Below, piece by piece: positions 6,729 through 14,953 of a DNA stretch of 35,695 nucleotides. The notes under the pieces were generated by a model. The model was not told the origin of the DNA and made no database searches. It worked only from the letters and a program-made list of their open reading frames with translations. The stretch's first letter is position 1. Every line of letters begins with the position of its first letter. A program made the position numbers and the translations under genes. The stretch spans positions 68,779 to 104,473 of the forward strand of contig NZ_AOMF01000166.1 in NCBI RefSeq assembly GCF_000336715.1, in the 5' to 3' direction. The DNA is from Halococcus thailandensis JCM 13552 (GTDB lineage: Archaea > Halobacteriota > Halobacteria > Halobacteriales > Halococcaceae).

Positions 6729-7700
6729 CTACATGTAGCCGAGATCGCGCAGGCGCTCCATCAGGTCTTCTTTGTCCTGGGCGCGGCCCGCGCGCTCGGT
6801 GGTGCCTTCGAGATCCTGGAGCCAGGCGGGCTCCTCGTCTGCCTTTTCGGTGCTGACTTCGCTGCCGAGCGAGCGGAAGCCGGCGAAGTACTTCGGGCTG
6901 ATCGGGATGTCCTCGTTCGTGAGGCCGTTCGGGAGATCGTCGGCGCTCTGGGGGACGTAGCCTTCGTCGGGGTACTCGGCGACCGTCTCGGGCACTGCGA
7001 AGTTCCAGAAGGCGTCCCAGACGTCGGGTTCGGCGAACTGGAGGATCGGCTGGATGCGGTCGTGGGGTGGGTAGATCTCGGGGTCGTGGCGCGGGCTGAA
7101 GAAGGTCTCGTCGGCGCGGGCCTCCTGTTCGTCCCAGCGCACGCCCGAGATGACGCCGTCGACGTCGTACTCTTCGAGGGCGTCGTTGAGCGCGACCGTC
7201 TTGAGCAGGTGGTTGCCGACGTAGGTGTCGAGCAGGAAGTCGAACGTGTCCTCCTCGTATTCGAGGATCTCGCGGACGTGGTGGCGGTTGTGTTCGGAGA
7301 GCTCCGAGATCTCGATGTCGTCACCGGGTTCGAGCCCGTGCTCGTCGACGTAGTTGCCGACGTCCTCGTTGCGCGCGTAGCGGACGTCGAGGTCCCACTC
7401 GTCGGCCCATTTGTCGACGAAGTCGTGGATTTCGTCGAAGTGCTGGTAGTGGTCGATGAAGATCGCGGGTGGGACGTCGAGATCGAAGCGCTCGGCGACT
7501 TCCTTGATGAAGTAGAGCGTGAGCGTCGAGTCCTTGCCGCCGGTCCACATCACCGCGGGGTTGTCGTACTGTTCGAGCCCCGTCTTCGTGACCTGGATCG
7601 CCTTCTCGATCTTATCCTCGATGCTCGGGTAGTCCTCGGGGTCTTCGCCCTCGCCGTCGGTGTAGTCGACGTCGAGGTAGTCGGGAAAGTCCTGTGGCAT
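6729..7700 (-). CDS. PP-loop ATPase of the PAPS reductase / CysD family
   Basis: The 323-aa product carries the PP-loop WTGGKDSTLTLYF at about residues 52-64 and later GVISGVRWDEQEARADETFFSPRHDPEIYPPHDRIQPILQFAEPDVWDAF, the arrangement of CysD (sulfate adenylyltransferase small subunit) and its relatives. These enzymes act on adenylylated sulfur or thiolation substrates. A true CysD needs the GTPase CysN, which is not seen in the window, and the cysteines expected for a 4Fe-4S APS/PAPS reductase are absent: I see no cysteine at all in this product. An adenylyl-transfer or thiolation role is therefore as likely as sulfate reduction. The acidic N terminus (about 1-30) and the C terminus rich in charged residues look like halophile extensions. 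A TATA-like TTTTACGG is centred 28 nt upstream. Confidence 0.82.
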   Translation of the reverse strand: MPQDFPDYLDVDYTDGEGEDPEDYPSIEDKIEKAIQVTKTGLEQYDNPAVMWTGGKDSTLTLYFIKEVAERFDLDVPPAIFIDHYQHFDEIHDFVDKWADEWDLDVRYARNEDVGNYVDEHGLEPGDDIEISELSEHNRHHVREILEYEEDTFDFLLDTYVGNHLLKTVALNDALEEYDVDGVISGVRWDEQEARADETFFSPRHDPEIYPPHDRIQPILQFAEPDVWDAFWNFAVPETVAEYPDEGYVPQSADDLPNGLTNEDIPISPKYFAGFRSLGSEVSTEKADEEPAWLQDLEGTTERAGRAQDKEDLMERLRDLGYM

Positions 7701-7724
7701 CTCGTAATGAGATATAATTAGGAC

Positions 7725-7733
7725 CGTAAAAGC
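7725..7733 (-). promoter_or_regulatory. TATA-like box of the PP-loop ATPase gene
   Basis: On the minus strand CTTTTACGG is centred about 28 nt from the ATG at 7700. A nearer AT-rich word at 7711-7720 is too close to direct a leaderless start. Confidence 0.45.
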
Positions 7734-7793
7734 GTTTGTGGCTTCGCGCCGGGGTGGTGTGCTATCGCATACGCCTCGCGTCGATCGACGGTA

Positions 7794-7979
7794 TCAGCGC
7801 AGTGCGCGGTACTCGCCGTGCTGGATGCCGATGAACAGCGTCAGTACGCCGAAGACGAGCAGGCCACCGAGCACCATCATCACGGTGCTCGTCGCCATCG
7901 GACTCATGAACGTGCCGATGGCGATGATGGCGAACAGCACCACGAACGCCCCGACCGTCTTTCCGAGGTCGAACTCCAT
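7794..7979 (-). CDS. Small two-TM membrane protein
   Basis: The 61-aa product has a short charged N terminus (MEFDLGKT) and two hydrophobic segments, about residues 9-25 and 32-51, then a basic tail (HGEYRALR). I recognise it as a common type of small haloarchaeal membrane protein without known function. The ATG is supported by a TATA-like element (CCTTATTC on the minus strand) 26 nt upstream. It is a single gene between the PP-loop ATPase and the aldo/keto reductase, all on the minus strand but with separate promoters. Confidence 0.7.
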   Translation of the reverse strand: MEFDLGKTVGAFVVLFAIIAIGTFMSPMATSTVMMVLGGLLVFGVLTLFIGIQHGEYRALR

Positions 7980-8001
7980 ACCGACCCTCGGTGTGCTGTG
8001 A

Positions 8002-8009
8002 GAATAAGG
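8002..8009 (-). promoter_or_regulatory. TATA-like box of the 61-aa membrane protein
   Basis: CCTTATTC (minus strand) is centred 26 nt from the ATG at 7979, the leaderless spacing. Confidence 0.5.
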
Positions 8010-8042
8010 GTTGGCAAACCGTTCAGTCGCCGCGACCGGTTC

Positions 8043-8873
8043 TCACCAGGGTGCGAAGTCGGGATCGACCTGTCGCTCGTGTTCGTCGATGCCGTCGATT
8101 TTCTCGATGTCCTCGTCGTCGAGATCGACGCCGAGCGACGCCCAGTTGTCCTCGATGTGGTCGGCGCTCGTCGCCTTCGGGATCACGGTCACGTCCTTCT
8201 CGCGGAGCCACGCGAGGCTGATCTGTGCCTCGCTGACGTCGTGTTTTGCGGCGATCTCACCGAGTTCGTCGATCTCGAAGACCTTCCCGCGCGCGAGCGG
8301 CGAGTAGGCGACGAACTCGATGTCGTTGTCGTCACAGTATCCCCGAAGCTCCTCTTGGGGCAGCAGGGGATGGCATTCGGCCTGTTCGGCGAAGATCGGC
8401 TCGTCGAGCACATCGCGGGCGGTGTCGAGATGTTCGAGCTCGAAGTTGGAGACGCCGATGCGATCGATCGCGCCGCGATCCTTCAGTTCGGCGAACGCCG
8501 ACAGCGTGTCCTCGGGATCGTACTCGCCGGACGGCCAGTGGGTGTAGAGCAGGTCGACCGAATTCACGCCGAGATCGTCGAGGCTCTGGGTCGTGCTGTG
8601 GATCACGTCGTCGTAGCCCAGATTCGAGATCCAGACCTTGGTGGCGAGGAAGACGTCCTCGCGCGGGACGTCGGCCCGTTCGATCCCCTCGCCGACGCTT
8701 TCTTCGTTACCGTAGGCCTGTGCAGTGTCGACGTGTCGGTAGCCCGTTTCGAGCGCCGTGCGGACGCTCTCGGTGCACTGTTCGGGATCCTCGTTCTCCC
8801 AGGTTCCGAACCCGAGCATCGGCATCCCCTTCGCACGCTCGACGCTGTCGGGACTGAACTGCTCTGAAGACAT
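8043..8873 (-). CDS. Aldo/keto reductase
   Basis: The 276-aa product is an NAD(P)H-dependent carbonyl reductase of the AKR fold. The catalytic tetrad is visible: D49 and Y54 in HVDTAQAYGNE, K79 in FLATKVW, H112 in LLYTHWP. Cofactor-site motifs GVSNFELEHL, AEQAECHPLLPQEEL, AYSPLARG and VIPKATSADHI are present. It resembles the 2,5-diketo-gluconate reductase / AKR5-like group. The physiological substrate is not deducible. The frame is open to 9338, but the ATG at 8873 gives a normal AKR N terminus (MPMLGFGTWEN follows) and has a TATA-like CTTTTCGG about 29 nt upstream. Confidence 0.92.
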   Translation of the reverse strand: MSSEQFSPDSVERAKGMPMLGFGTWENEDPEQCTESVRTALETGYRHVDTAQAYGNEESVGEGIERADVPREDVFLATKVWISNLGYDDVIHSTTQSLDDLGVNSVDLLYTHWPSGEYDPEDTLSAFAELKDRGAIDRIGVSNFELEHLDTARDVLDEPIFAEQAECHPLLPQEELRGYCDDNDIEFVAYSPLARGKVFEIDELGEIAAKHDVSEAQISLAWLREKDVTVIPKATSADHIEDNWASLGVDLDDEDIEKIDGIDEHERQVDPDFAPW

Positions 8874-8953
8874 GCACTCGATCGAAGGATCGACGACCGA
8901 AAAGCCGTTTGGAAACCGGCGAAACGGACGATTCCATGCCGGAACGCGAACGA

Positions 8954-9598
8954 TCACGGCGTTCCGCGGCGTCGATACGCGACGTATGAGTAGACGGTGA
9001 TATACGCGACGGCGAGCAGCGCCGGGACGATCACGAACGCGATGGCGGCGTTGGGGACGAGGAGGCCGCCGAGCGCGGCGATCCCGGCGACCTTCAGCGC
9101 GAGCGCCGCCCGGTGGTTCGTTCGTTCCCACACCACGTCGTCGTCCAGCGTCCACGGCGTCCGGATCCCGGCGATCCAGTTCGGCTCGGCACGTTCGACG
9201 AGCAGCCCGGCCCCGTAGAGGACGGCCCCGATCGCCGGCGCGAGCGTGGCCCCGATCGGCGGTCGAACGCCGAGGTTCCAGAGCAGCACGAACGCGTGAA
9301 CGTAGCCCAGAAACCACGTCATGCCGGCGGCGAACCACTCGTAGATGCCGCGGAACGCCTCGACGTTCCGCTTTCTGGGGTCGAACTGTGGCGAGACGAG
9401 CATGAAGAGATAGACGCCAGCGGCGAGCGCCGGCAGGAAAAACGCACCCAGCGGCCGGGTCATCGTGCCGTTGACGCCGCCGTCGAGACCCCAGTTGGTC
9501 GCCAGCCGGGCCGGCAGATCCGGGTAGACGACGGCGCTGGCGATCCCGGCGAGCGCGATGGCTACGATACCCAGAGCGCGTGGCCGACGGTATCGCAT
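8954..9598 (-). CDS. SdpI/DUF1648-type integral membrane protein
   Basis: The 214-aa product has about six hydrophobic segments. The N-terminal part (YPDLPARLATNWGLDGGVNGTMTRP, about 25-49) is the DUF1648 signature, and GIRTPWTLDDDVVWERTNHRA (about 143-163) is the SdpI signature. Bacterial SdpI gives immunity to the SdpC toxin and acts in signalling; in archaea the family is widespread and its role is unknown. No toxin-like gene is adjacent. A TATA-like AAACTTACG lies 29 nt upstream of the ATG. Confidence 0.87.
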   Translation of the reverse strand: MRYRRPRALGIVAIALAGIASAVVYPDLPARLATNWGLDGGVNGTMTRPLGAFFLPALAAGVYLFMLVSPQFDPRKRNVEAFRGIYEWFAAGMTWFLGYVHAFVLLWNLGVRPPIGATLAPAIGAVLYGAGLLVERAEPNWIAGIRTPWTLDDDVVWERTNHRAALALKVAGIAALGGLLVPNAAIAFVIVPALLAVAYITVYSYVAYRRRGTP

Positions 9599-9622
9599 GG
9601 GCTATTCTACGAGCAAACCCGT

Positions 9623-9631
9623 CGTAAGTTT
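9623..9631 (-). promoter_or_regulatory. TATA-like box of the SdpI-like gene
   Basis: AAACTTACG on the minus strand is centred about 29 nt from the ATG at 9598. Confidence 0.45.
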
Positions 9632-9686
9632 TGGGTCCGCTTCGATGACGATCGTCCAGCGGTCGCGGTGCGTCTGTCGCCGCGCC

Positions 9687-10613
9687 TCAGTCGAACATGC
9701 CGGTCGACATGTAGCGCTCGCCGCTGTCCCAGAAGACAGTGACGACGAGCGGATCGTCGGTGGTGTCCGTGTCGTCGGTCGCGCTGCTGTCGTCGACGAG
9801 GCGTTCGGCGACCCGGCGGGCGGCGAGGTTCGACGCGCCGCTCGACTGGCCCACCAGAATCCCCTCCTCGCGAGCGAGCCGTCGGCATTCGTCCTCGGCG
9901 TCGTCGAGGGCGACCGTCTCGACCGAACTCAGGAGATCGGTGTCGAGAACGTCGCTCACGAACCCCGGCCCCATCCCCTCGAACTCGTCGACGCCGGCTT
10001 CACCGGTCGAGAGCACGGCGTTGGTCTCGGGTTCGACCGCGACGACCTCCATCTCGGGGAACTCCTCGCGCAGTCGGCTGCCGATGCCGGTGATCGTCCC
10101 GCCGGTGCCGACCCCGGCGACGAGCGCGTCCACGGTGCGCCCCTCGATCTGGTCGAGGATCTCCTCGGCGGTCGTCTCGTAGTGGGCGCGCGCGTTGGCG
10201 GCGTTCTCGAACTGGCGGAGTTGGACCATCCCCTCGGCTTCGAGTTCGTCGGCGCGCTCCCTCGCCTCCTCCATCTCCCCGTCGACGAGATCGACGTCCG
10301 CGCCGTAGGCGCGCATGAGGTTGCGCCGCTCCTCGGATTTGGAGGCCGGCATCACGACCGTGAGATCGTACCCTTTCGCCGCCGCGACGACCGCGAGCCC
10401 GATGCCCGTGTTGCCGCTGGTCGGTTCGACCAGACGGTCGCCGGGCTCCAACAGCCCCTCTTCCTCGGCGGCCGCGACCATCGCCAGCGCCGGACGGTCC
10501 TTCGCCGACCCGCCGGGGTTCTTCGATTCGATCTTCGCGGCGACGGTCGCGCCGGCCGGCGCGGCGACGGCCACCAGCGGCGATCCGATGGCGTCGAGAA
10601 CGCTGTCGTCCAT
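9687..10613 (-). CDS. cysK: Cysteine synthase (O-acetylserine sulfhydrylase family)
   Basis: The 308-aa product is a fold-type II PLP enzyme. K38 in NPGGSAKDRPAL is the PLP-binding lysine, PTSGNTGIGLA binds the substrate carboxylate, GVGTGGTITGIG binds the PLP phosphate, and GILVGQSSGASNLAA supplies the serine near the pyridine ring. The expected reaction is O-acetylserine plus sulfide to cysteine; O-phosphoserine or cystathionine-type activity cannot be excluded from sequence. The frame continues upstream to 10925 inside the PhoU gene; the ATG at 10613 is supported by a TATA box 26 nt upstream. An Asp/Thr/Ser-rich stretch near the C terminus (DDSSATDDTDTTDD) is an added halophilic loop. Confidence 0.92.
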   Translation of the reverse strand: MDDSVLDAIGSPLVAVAAPAGATVAAKIESKNPGGSAKDRPALAMVAAAEEEGLLEPGDRLVEPTSGNTGIGLAVVAAAKGYDLTVVMPASKSEERRNLMRAYGADVDLVDGEMEEARERADELEAEGMVQLRQFENAANARAHYETTAEEILDQIEGRTVDALVAGVGTGGTITGIGSRLREEFPEMEVVAVEPETNAVLSTGEAGVDEFEGMGPGFVSDVLDTDLLSSVETVALDDAEDECRRLAREEGILVGQSSGASNLAARRVAERLVDDSSATDDTDTTDDPLVVTVFWDSGERYMSTGMFD

Positions 10614-10634
10614 CGGCCGCGATACGACGCCGGA

Positions 10635-10643
10635 GCCTAAACC
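10635..10643 (-). promoter_or_regulatory. TATA-like box of cysK
   Basis: GGTTTAGGC on the minus strand is centred 26 nt from the cysK ATG and lies in the 40-nt gap after the PhoU-type gene, so cysK can be transcribed on its own. Confidence 0.6.
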
Positions 10644-10653
10644 GGTGACGGGA

Positions 10654-11688
10654 CTACTCGATCGTCGTGTGGATCGACTCCTCGTTGAGCGCGAGGTTGG
10701 TGACGATTTCGGCGTTGCGGACGGCATACTCGGCGGTCTTGGCGAGGCTGACGAGCACCTCGCGCACGCGCAACAGTGCTTCGTTGCCCATCTGTGGCAG
10801 ATCGTCGAGGATCTCGCTCTCGCGGTCGTTGAGCTCGGCGAACCGCTCGCGCACCTCGACGGTGCGTTCGAAGTCCCGCTCGACGGCGGCCCGTACTGCC
10901 AATTCGGAGATCTCGTCGACGGCATCGGTGAACTCCCTGATGCGTCGCATCGTCGCGTCGTCGACCTCGAGGGTGTGGCCCGGCGACTCCATCGCGATCG
11001 TGGCGATGTCCTCGGCGTTGTCGGCGGTCAGCTCCAGGTTCTTGGCGATCGATCGGTAGCCGATGAGCGGGAACCCGTCGTCCAGCCCCACCGCCCGCGC
11101 GAGCGTCGGATTCTGGTAGGCAGTGAAGATCAGCCGCAAGAGGAGCACGAAGATCTTGTTCGCCTGTCGCTCGCGATTCAGCGCGCGCTCGGCGAAGTCG
11201 GGGTTGCCGAGCGCGAGCGCCTTCATCGCCTCGTCGCGCATCGTACTCCCCGTCGATTCGAGCCGTTCGAGCAGGTTGTCGAGCGTGAAATCCTCCGGAT
11301 CGACCGAACAGCGGATGGCGATGCGCTCCGGTGTCTCCTCGATGACGCCGAGGCCCATCAGCTGCGTCTCGGCGTTGTAGACGGCGTTGATGTGCGCCGA
11401 ATCGAGCGTCCCCTCCTCGACCTCGACGTGGATGACCCGGCGGCCGAGGACGTACTGGGCGACGATGGCACGTTCGAGCACGTCCGCGTCCATGTTCTCG
11501 GCGTGGATCGTCGCCCGCGACTCCTCGGTCTGTGAGGATTCGGGCATCACGGTGAGCGTCCCCTTCCCTCCGGCGCGCAGCGACACCTCGTCACCCTTCT
11601 CGACGTCGTGTGAGCGCGCCCACTCGGCGGGCAGCGTCATCGCCAGCGTCGACGGACCGAGCCGCTGGACTTTTCGCGTTTCGACCAT
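10654..11688 (-). CDS. AbrB-PhoU domain regulator
   Basis: The 344-aa product starts with a SpoVT/AbrB-like DNA-binding domain (about 1-50: METRKVQRLGPSTL-type start, TLPAEWARSHDVEKGDEVSL) followed by two PhoU-type helical repeats. The first includes GSTMRDEAMKALALG and the second includes ELAVRAAVERDFERTVEVRERFAEL. Proteins of this build in archaea are thought to regulate phosphate uptake, with PhoU helices sensing a phosphate transporter or metal cluster. No pst genes are in the window. The ATG is preceded by a TATA-like AGATTAAGG at 27 nt. The gene is intact and cysK follows after 40 nt with its own promoter. Confidence 0.88.
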   Translation of the reverse strand: MVETRKVQRLGPSTLAMTLPAEWARSHDVEKGDEVSLRAGGKGTLTVMPESSQTEESRATIHAENMDADVLERAIVAQYVLGRRVIHVEVEEGTLDSAHINAVYNAETQLMGLGVIEETPERIAIRCSVDPEDFTLDNLLERLESTGSTMRDEAMKALALGNPDFAERALNRERQANKIFVLLLRLIFTAYQNPTLARAVGLDDGFPLIGYRSIAKNLELTADNAEDIATIAMESPGHTLEVDDATMRRIREFTDAVDEISELAVRAAVERDFERTVEVRERFAELNDRESEILDDLPQMGNEALLRVREVLVSLAKTAEYAVRNAEIVTNLALNEESIHTTIE

Positions 11689-11710
11689 GCGGTCATGGTG
11701 TCCTCAATCA

Positions 11711-11719
11711 CCTTAATCT
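11711..11719 (-). promoter_or_regulatory. TATA-like box of the AbrB-PhoU gene
   Basis: AGATTAAGG on the minus strand is centred about 27 nt from the ATG at 11688. Confidence 0.55.
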
Positions 11720-11767
11720 TCACCATACCCCACTAAACAGCCCGCCGAGCCTACTAGCGATACACCC

Positions 11768-12841
11768 TTACACGATCTCGAGCAATCGCTGCTCGACGCG
11801 CCCGATCCTCACCTTTCGCCAGCCCCGCAGCTCCTCGTCGAGTTCCCCATCTCCGGTGTCGACACGCAACACGCCGATATCGTCGAGTTTGGCCCGCGAG
11901 GCGACGATCTCGATCTCGGATGCTCGGAGCACGGCCGGCGAGAGCTGCTGGTTGCCCCGCCCGAAGACGAACCCCTGGCCGCCGATCGGCGAGACCATCA
12001 CGACGTTCCGCTCGCCGAGACTCCCCTCGATCTCGTCGGCGCTCCCGTCGCGAACGAGCAGTTCGCCACCCTCCTCGTCCGCTCGCCAGACGTCGACGCC
12101 GAGCGGGCTGCCGTCGAAGCCGAGTTCGCGTTTGATCGCGCCGAGCGTACTCCCCGGTCCGAGCACGTAGGTCGTGCCCGCCTCGACGTCGGCGGCGATC
12201 CCCGCCGCGAGCGTCTCGACGCTCCCGCCCGAGAGCTGTTTGCTCGACTGGAGCTCCTCGGCGACGGGAACCTCGGCGAGCCCCTTCAGTTCGCTCGTCA
12301 CCTCGCCAGCGCGGTAGGCTTCCTCGTCGATGTCGTTGACCTCGCGGGTTTCGGTGCGTTCGAACGTCGCCGCGATCCGTCCGGCCGCGCGCGGCGAGAC
12401 CGCGAACACCGACGAATAGATCTTGACGCCGGCGGGCACGCCGAGCATCGGGATCTCGCCGTGCTCGTCGAGCGTCTCGGCGACGTCGACCGCGGTGCCG
12501 TCGCCGCCGACGAAGAGGACGAGATCGACGCCCGCGTCGGCGAACGCCGCGACGGCGTCGTGCGTGTCGGCAGCGCTCGTCTCTTCCGACGACTGGGTGC
12601 GGACATCCGGATCGAAGCCGGCGTCGACGGCGATCGTCTCGCCCATCTCGCCGCCGGCGACGAGCAGTTCGACGTCCGGATCGGCGGCCAGCAGTCCGTC
12701 GAGCGCCTCGCGGGCGCGTTCCGGAGCCCGCTGTTCCGCCCCGCGCTCGCGTGCCTCCTCGACCTTGCCGTCGGTGCCTTTCAGTCCGACTCGACCGCCC
12801 ATTCCGGCGATCGGGTTCACCACGAAGCCGACACGTCGCAT
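11768..12841 (-). CDS. ATP-NAD/AcoX-family kinase
   Basis: The 357-aa product has the NAD-kinase family start MRRVGFVVNPIAGMGGRVGLKGTDG and the nucleotide site VDLVLFVGGDGTAVDVAETL with GGDGT, then LGVPAGVKIYSSVFAVSP. The family includes NAD kinases and the AcoX group; the longer archaeal form here (about 357 aa) belongs to the ATP-NAD/AcoX type, for which NAD phosphorylation is only assumed. The C-terminal part (SPIGGQGFVFGRGNQQLSPAVL) is typical of that group. The frame is open far upstream, but the ATG at 12841 gives the expected N terminus and has a TATA-like GCTTTTGCC 26 nt upstream. It is divergent from the small membrane protein gene at 12917. Confidence 0.87.
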   Translation of the reverse strand: MRRVGFVVNPIAGMGGRVGLKGTDGKVEEARERGAEQRAPERAREALDGLLAADPDVELLVAGGEMGETIAVDAGFDPDVRTQSSEETSAADTHDAVAAFADAGVDLVLFVGGDGTAVDVAETLDEHGEIPMLGVPAGVKIYSSVFAVSPRAAGRIAATFERTETREVNDIDEEAYRAGEVTSELKGLAEVPVAEELQSSKQLSGGSVETLAAGIAADVEAGTTYVLGPGSTLGAIKRELGFDGSPLGVDVWRADEEGGELLVRDGSADEIEGSLGERNVVMVSPIGGQGFVFGRGNQQLSPAVLRASEIEIVASRAKLDDIGVLRVDTGDGELDEELRGWRKVRIGRVEQRLLEIV

Positions 12842-12862
12842 ACCGTCTTCAGTGGAGTCGCC

Positions 12863-12894
12863 GGCAAAAGCCGTCCGACTCGAACGACCTATAC
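12863..12894. promoter_or_regulatory. Divergent promoter pair
   Basis: On the minus strand GCTTTTGCC (12863-12871) is centred 26 nt from the kinase ATG at 12841. On the plus strand CCTATAC (12888-12894) is centred 26 nt from the ATG at 12917. The two TATA-like boxes are about 24 nt apart, back to back. Confidence 0.6.
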
Positions 12895-12916
12895 GGGGCG
12901 GGCCGGAAACACGGTC

Positions 12917-13036
12917 ATGAACGCGGTGCTCCTTCAGGAAGGTGTGCAGACGGGTATCATCAACGGGGCCGGCGCGCTCGTCACGATCGCGAGTCTGGCC
13001 GTCGTCGCCGCGTGGTGGGCCTATCTCTACCGTTAG
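12917..13036 (+). CDS. 39-aa single-TM small membrane protein
   Basis: The product has a short N terminus (MNAVLLQEG) and one hydrophobic helix at about residues 17-37 ending in WWAYLYR, a positively charged membrane exit. I do not know a function. Translation is credible because a TATA-like CCTATAC sits 26 nt upstream of the ATG and the gene fills the gap between two well-supported genes. Its TAG stop interlocks with the TAA stop of the convergent CinA-like gene over 4 nt. The frame is open further upstream, but there it lies antisense to the kinase gene. Confidence 0.65.
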   Translation: MNAVLLQEGVQTGIINGAGALVTIASLAVVAAWWAYLYR

Positions 13037-13725
13037 TCCTCGACGAGCGTGACGTGCTCGGCGAGCCAGTCGGCCGCCGCCGTGACCTCGTCTTGGCTCG
13101 CGCTCTGGACCTTGAGCCGGACGTGTTCGCCGGGATAGCTTCCCACGCTCACGTCGAAACGCTCGCGAACCCCCTCGATCCTGTCGAGCAGCGCGCTCTC
13201 GGGCTCGTCGGCGTAGACGAACTCGACGGCCTCGACGGTGCCCGTAAACTCCTCGGCGACCGACTCGAACATCGCCTTCATCTCGTCGGGCACACCCGGG
13301 AAAACGTACACTCCTTCGACGACACAGCCCGGCGCGACGCCCGCCTCGTTGTGCAGCACGCGCGCACCGCTCGGGAGATCGGTCGTCCCGGTCGCGAGGT
13401 CGTCGCGCTCGTAGCCACCGTGTGCTTCGAGCCACTCGACGGCCTCGTCGCTCCTCGCGAGTTCGCGGTCGAAGGCTCGCGCGACGGCGTCCATCGTCAT
13501 GTCGTCGTGGGTCGGCCCGAGTCCGCCGGTGACGAGGACGGCGTCGTAGCGGTCGTGGAGGCTGGCGATGGTGGCGGCGATCTCGTCGATATCGTCGGGG
13601 ACGACGACCGCGCGCTCGACGTCGGCCCCTCGCTCGGTGAGGCGCGTGCCGAGCCACGAGGCGTTGGTGTTGACCGTATCGCCGGCCAGCAGTTCGTCAC
13701 CGACAGAAACCAGCGCGACGCGCAT
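13033..13725 (-). CDS. CinA N-terminal / molybdopterin-binding domain protein
   Basis: The 230-aa product has the MoCF-biosynthesis (MogA-like) domain: MRVALVSVGDELLAGDTVNTNASWL at the start and VLVTGGLGPTHDDMTMDAVA with the TGGLGPT site, followed by VFPGVPDEMKAMFE. It is the stand-alone N-terminal half of CinA, without the nicotinamide-nucleotide amidohydrolase domain. The bacterial relative has ADP-ribose pyrophosphatase activity; in archaea the substrate is not established. A TATA-like CTGTTTTTCAC lies 28 nt upstream. The 3' end interlocks with the convergent 39-aa gene. Confidence 0.88.
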   Translation of the reverse strand: MRVALVSVGDELLAGDTVNTNASWLGTRLTERGADVERAVVVPDDIDEIAATIASLHDRYDAVLVTGGLGPTHDDMTMDAVARAFDRELARSDEAVEWLEAHGGYERDDLATGTTDLPSGARVLHNEAGVAPGCVVEGVYVFPGVPDEMKAMFESVAEEFTGTVEAVEFVYADEPESALLDRIEGVRERFDVSVGSYPGEHVRLKVQSASQDEVTAAADWLAEHVTLVED

Positions 13726-13776
13726 GCCACAGGCTGGGTGGCGCGCAGTGAAAAACAGTCGGTTAGTCGCCGATAG

Positions 13777-14931
13777 CTACATGTTCGGCCACGCGCGCGC
13801 CGCACGCAGCGTGCCGCCGACGTCGCGGATCCAGCGCGTGGCGATCCCCTTCTTCAGGATCTCCGCGGCCGGTCCGCCGAAGGTGTTCATCGGGACGCCG
13901 ACGACATCGTGGGCGACGGCCTTGTCGCCGACCGAGACGACCGTCCCCTTGCTCTCGTGGGTCCACTCGGCCAGCGGCTGGCCGTGGAGCGCGCGGGCGA
14001 CGTTCTCGCCGGCGACCTCGGCGGCCTGCCAGGCGGCCTGTGCGGTCGGCGGACACGGCCCGTCGGGCTGGTCGACGATCGCCGAGTCGCCGAGCGCGAA
14101 CACGTGATCGTCGCTCGTCTCGAACGTCGCGTCGGCGTTGACGCGGTTGTGTTCGTCGTCGAGCTCGGCATCGTCCATCGCGTCCTGACCGGTGATGCCG
14201 CCGGTCCAGACGAACACGTCGTGAGCGAGCGACTCGCCGGATTCGAAGTGGATCTCGCCCGCTTCGGCCTGGGTGATCGGGTCGCCGGTCGCGATCTCGA
14301 TGTCGAGATCGAGCAGGCGCTTTCTGAGCGCCCCCTGGAGTTCGGGATCGTTGCCCGGGAAGATCTCGTCGAGCGCCTCGACGAGCGTGATCTCGATCGG
14401 TGCGTGATGCATGTCGCGGAACTCGGCGACCTCGCCGGCGGTCTGGATGCCGGAGAGCCCGGCCCCGCCGATGGCGACCTGTGCGGGGTCGTCCTCTGTC
14501 GCCTCGCGAGCGGCCTCCTTGACCTGATCGTGGATCTCGAAGGCGTCGTCGAGGCTCTTGAGCGTCAGCGAGTGCTCTTCGAGCCCGTCGATGCCGTAGT
14601 AGGCGGTCTGGGAACCGAGCGTGACGAGCGCGTAGTCGTAGGACACCGTCGACCCGTCGTCGAGGGAGACTTCCTGGTCGTCACAGTCGAGACCAGTGAC
14701 CTCGCCCTGAATGAAGCGCGTGCTGGGCGATTTGATCGAATCGACGGGGATCGTCACGTTCTGCTGGACGCTCGGATCACGGATACAGCGATGGCTCTCG
14801 TGAAGAACGAGATGGTAATCGTTGTCGGAGACCCACACGAGATCGGTCTCCTCGTCGAGGGCGTCTTCGAGGCTCAGTATCGCGCCGGCCCCGGCATACC
14901 CAGCGCCGAGGACGACGACGGTTGCCGTCAT
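13777..14931 (-). CDS. Type II NADH dehydrogenase-like FAD oxidoreductase
   Basis: The 384-aa product has an N-terminal dinucleotide fold (VVVLGAGYAGAGAILSL), the second nucleotide site VAIGGAGLSGIQTAGEVAEF at about residue 150, and the FAD-binding DDHVFALGDSAIVD with an adjacent PTAQAAWQAAEVAGENVARAL. This order is that of NDH-2, which passes electrons from NADH to membrane quinone without pumping protons; sulfide:quinone reductases share the fold but need redox cysteines not seen in the right places here. The C-terminal amphipathic region (KKGIATRWIRDVGGTL) could attach to the membrane. Two ATGs occur at 14937 and 14931; the second is 28 nt from the TATA-like CTTTGTAACG and is preferred. 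Confidence 0.85.
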   Translation of the reverse strand: MTATVVVLGAGYAGAGAILSLEDALDEETDLVWVSDNDYHLVLHESHRCIRDPSVQQNVTIPVDSIKSPSTRFIQGEVTGLDCDDQEVSLDDGSTVSYDYALVTLGSQTAYYGIDGLEEHSLTLKSLDDAFEIHDQVKEAAREATEDDPAQVAIGGAGLSGIQTAGEVAEFRDMHHAPIEITLVEALDEIFPGNDPELQGALRKRLLDLDIEIATGDPITQAEAGEIHFESGESLAHDVFVWTGGITGQDAMDDAELDDEHNRVNADATFETSDDHVFALGDSAIVDQPDGPCPPTAQAAWQAAEVAGENVARALHGQPLAEWTHESKGTVVSVGDKAVAHDVVGVPMNTFGGPAAEILKKGIATRWIRDVGGTLRAARAWPNM

Positions 14932-14953
14932 ACACATAATTCCGCGGTCGATC

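Noticed and set aside
6406-6738. 110-aa plus-strand frame between panB and the CysD-like gene
   Set aside because: Low-complexity repeat translation crossing hairpins and the terminator-like stem; no start signal.
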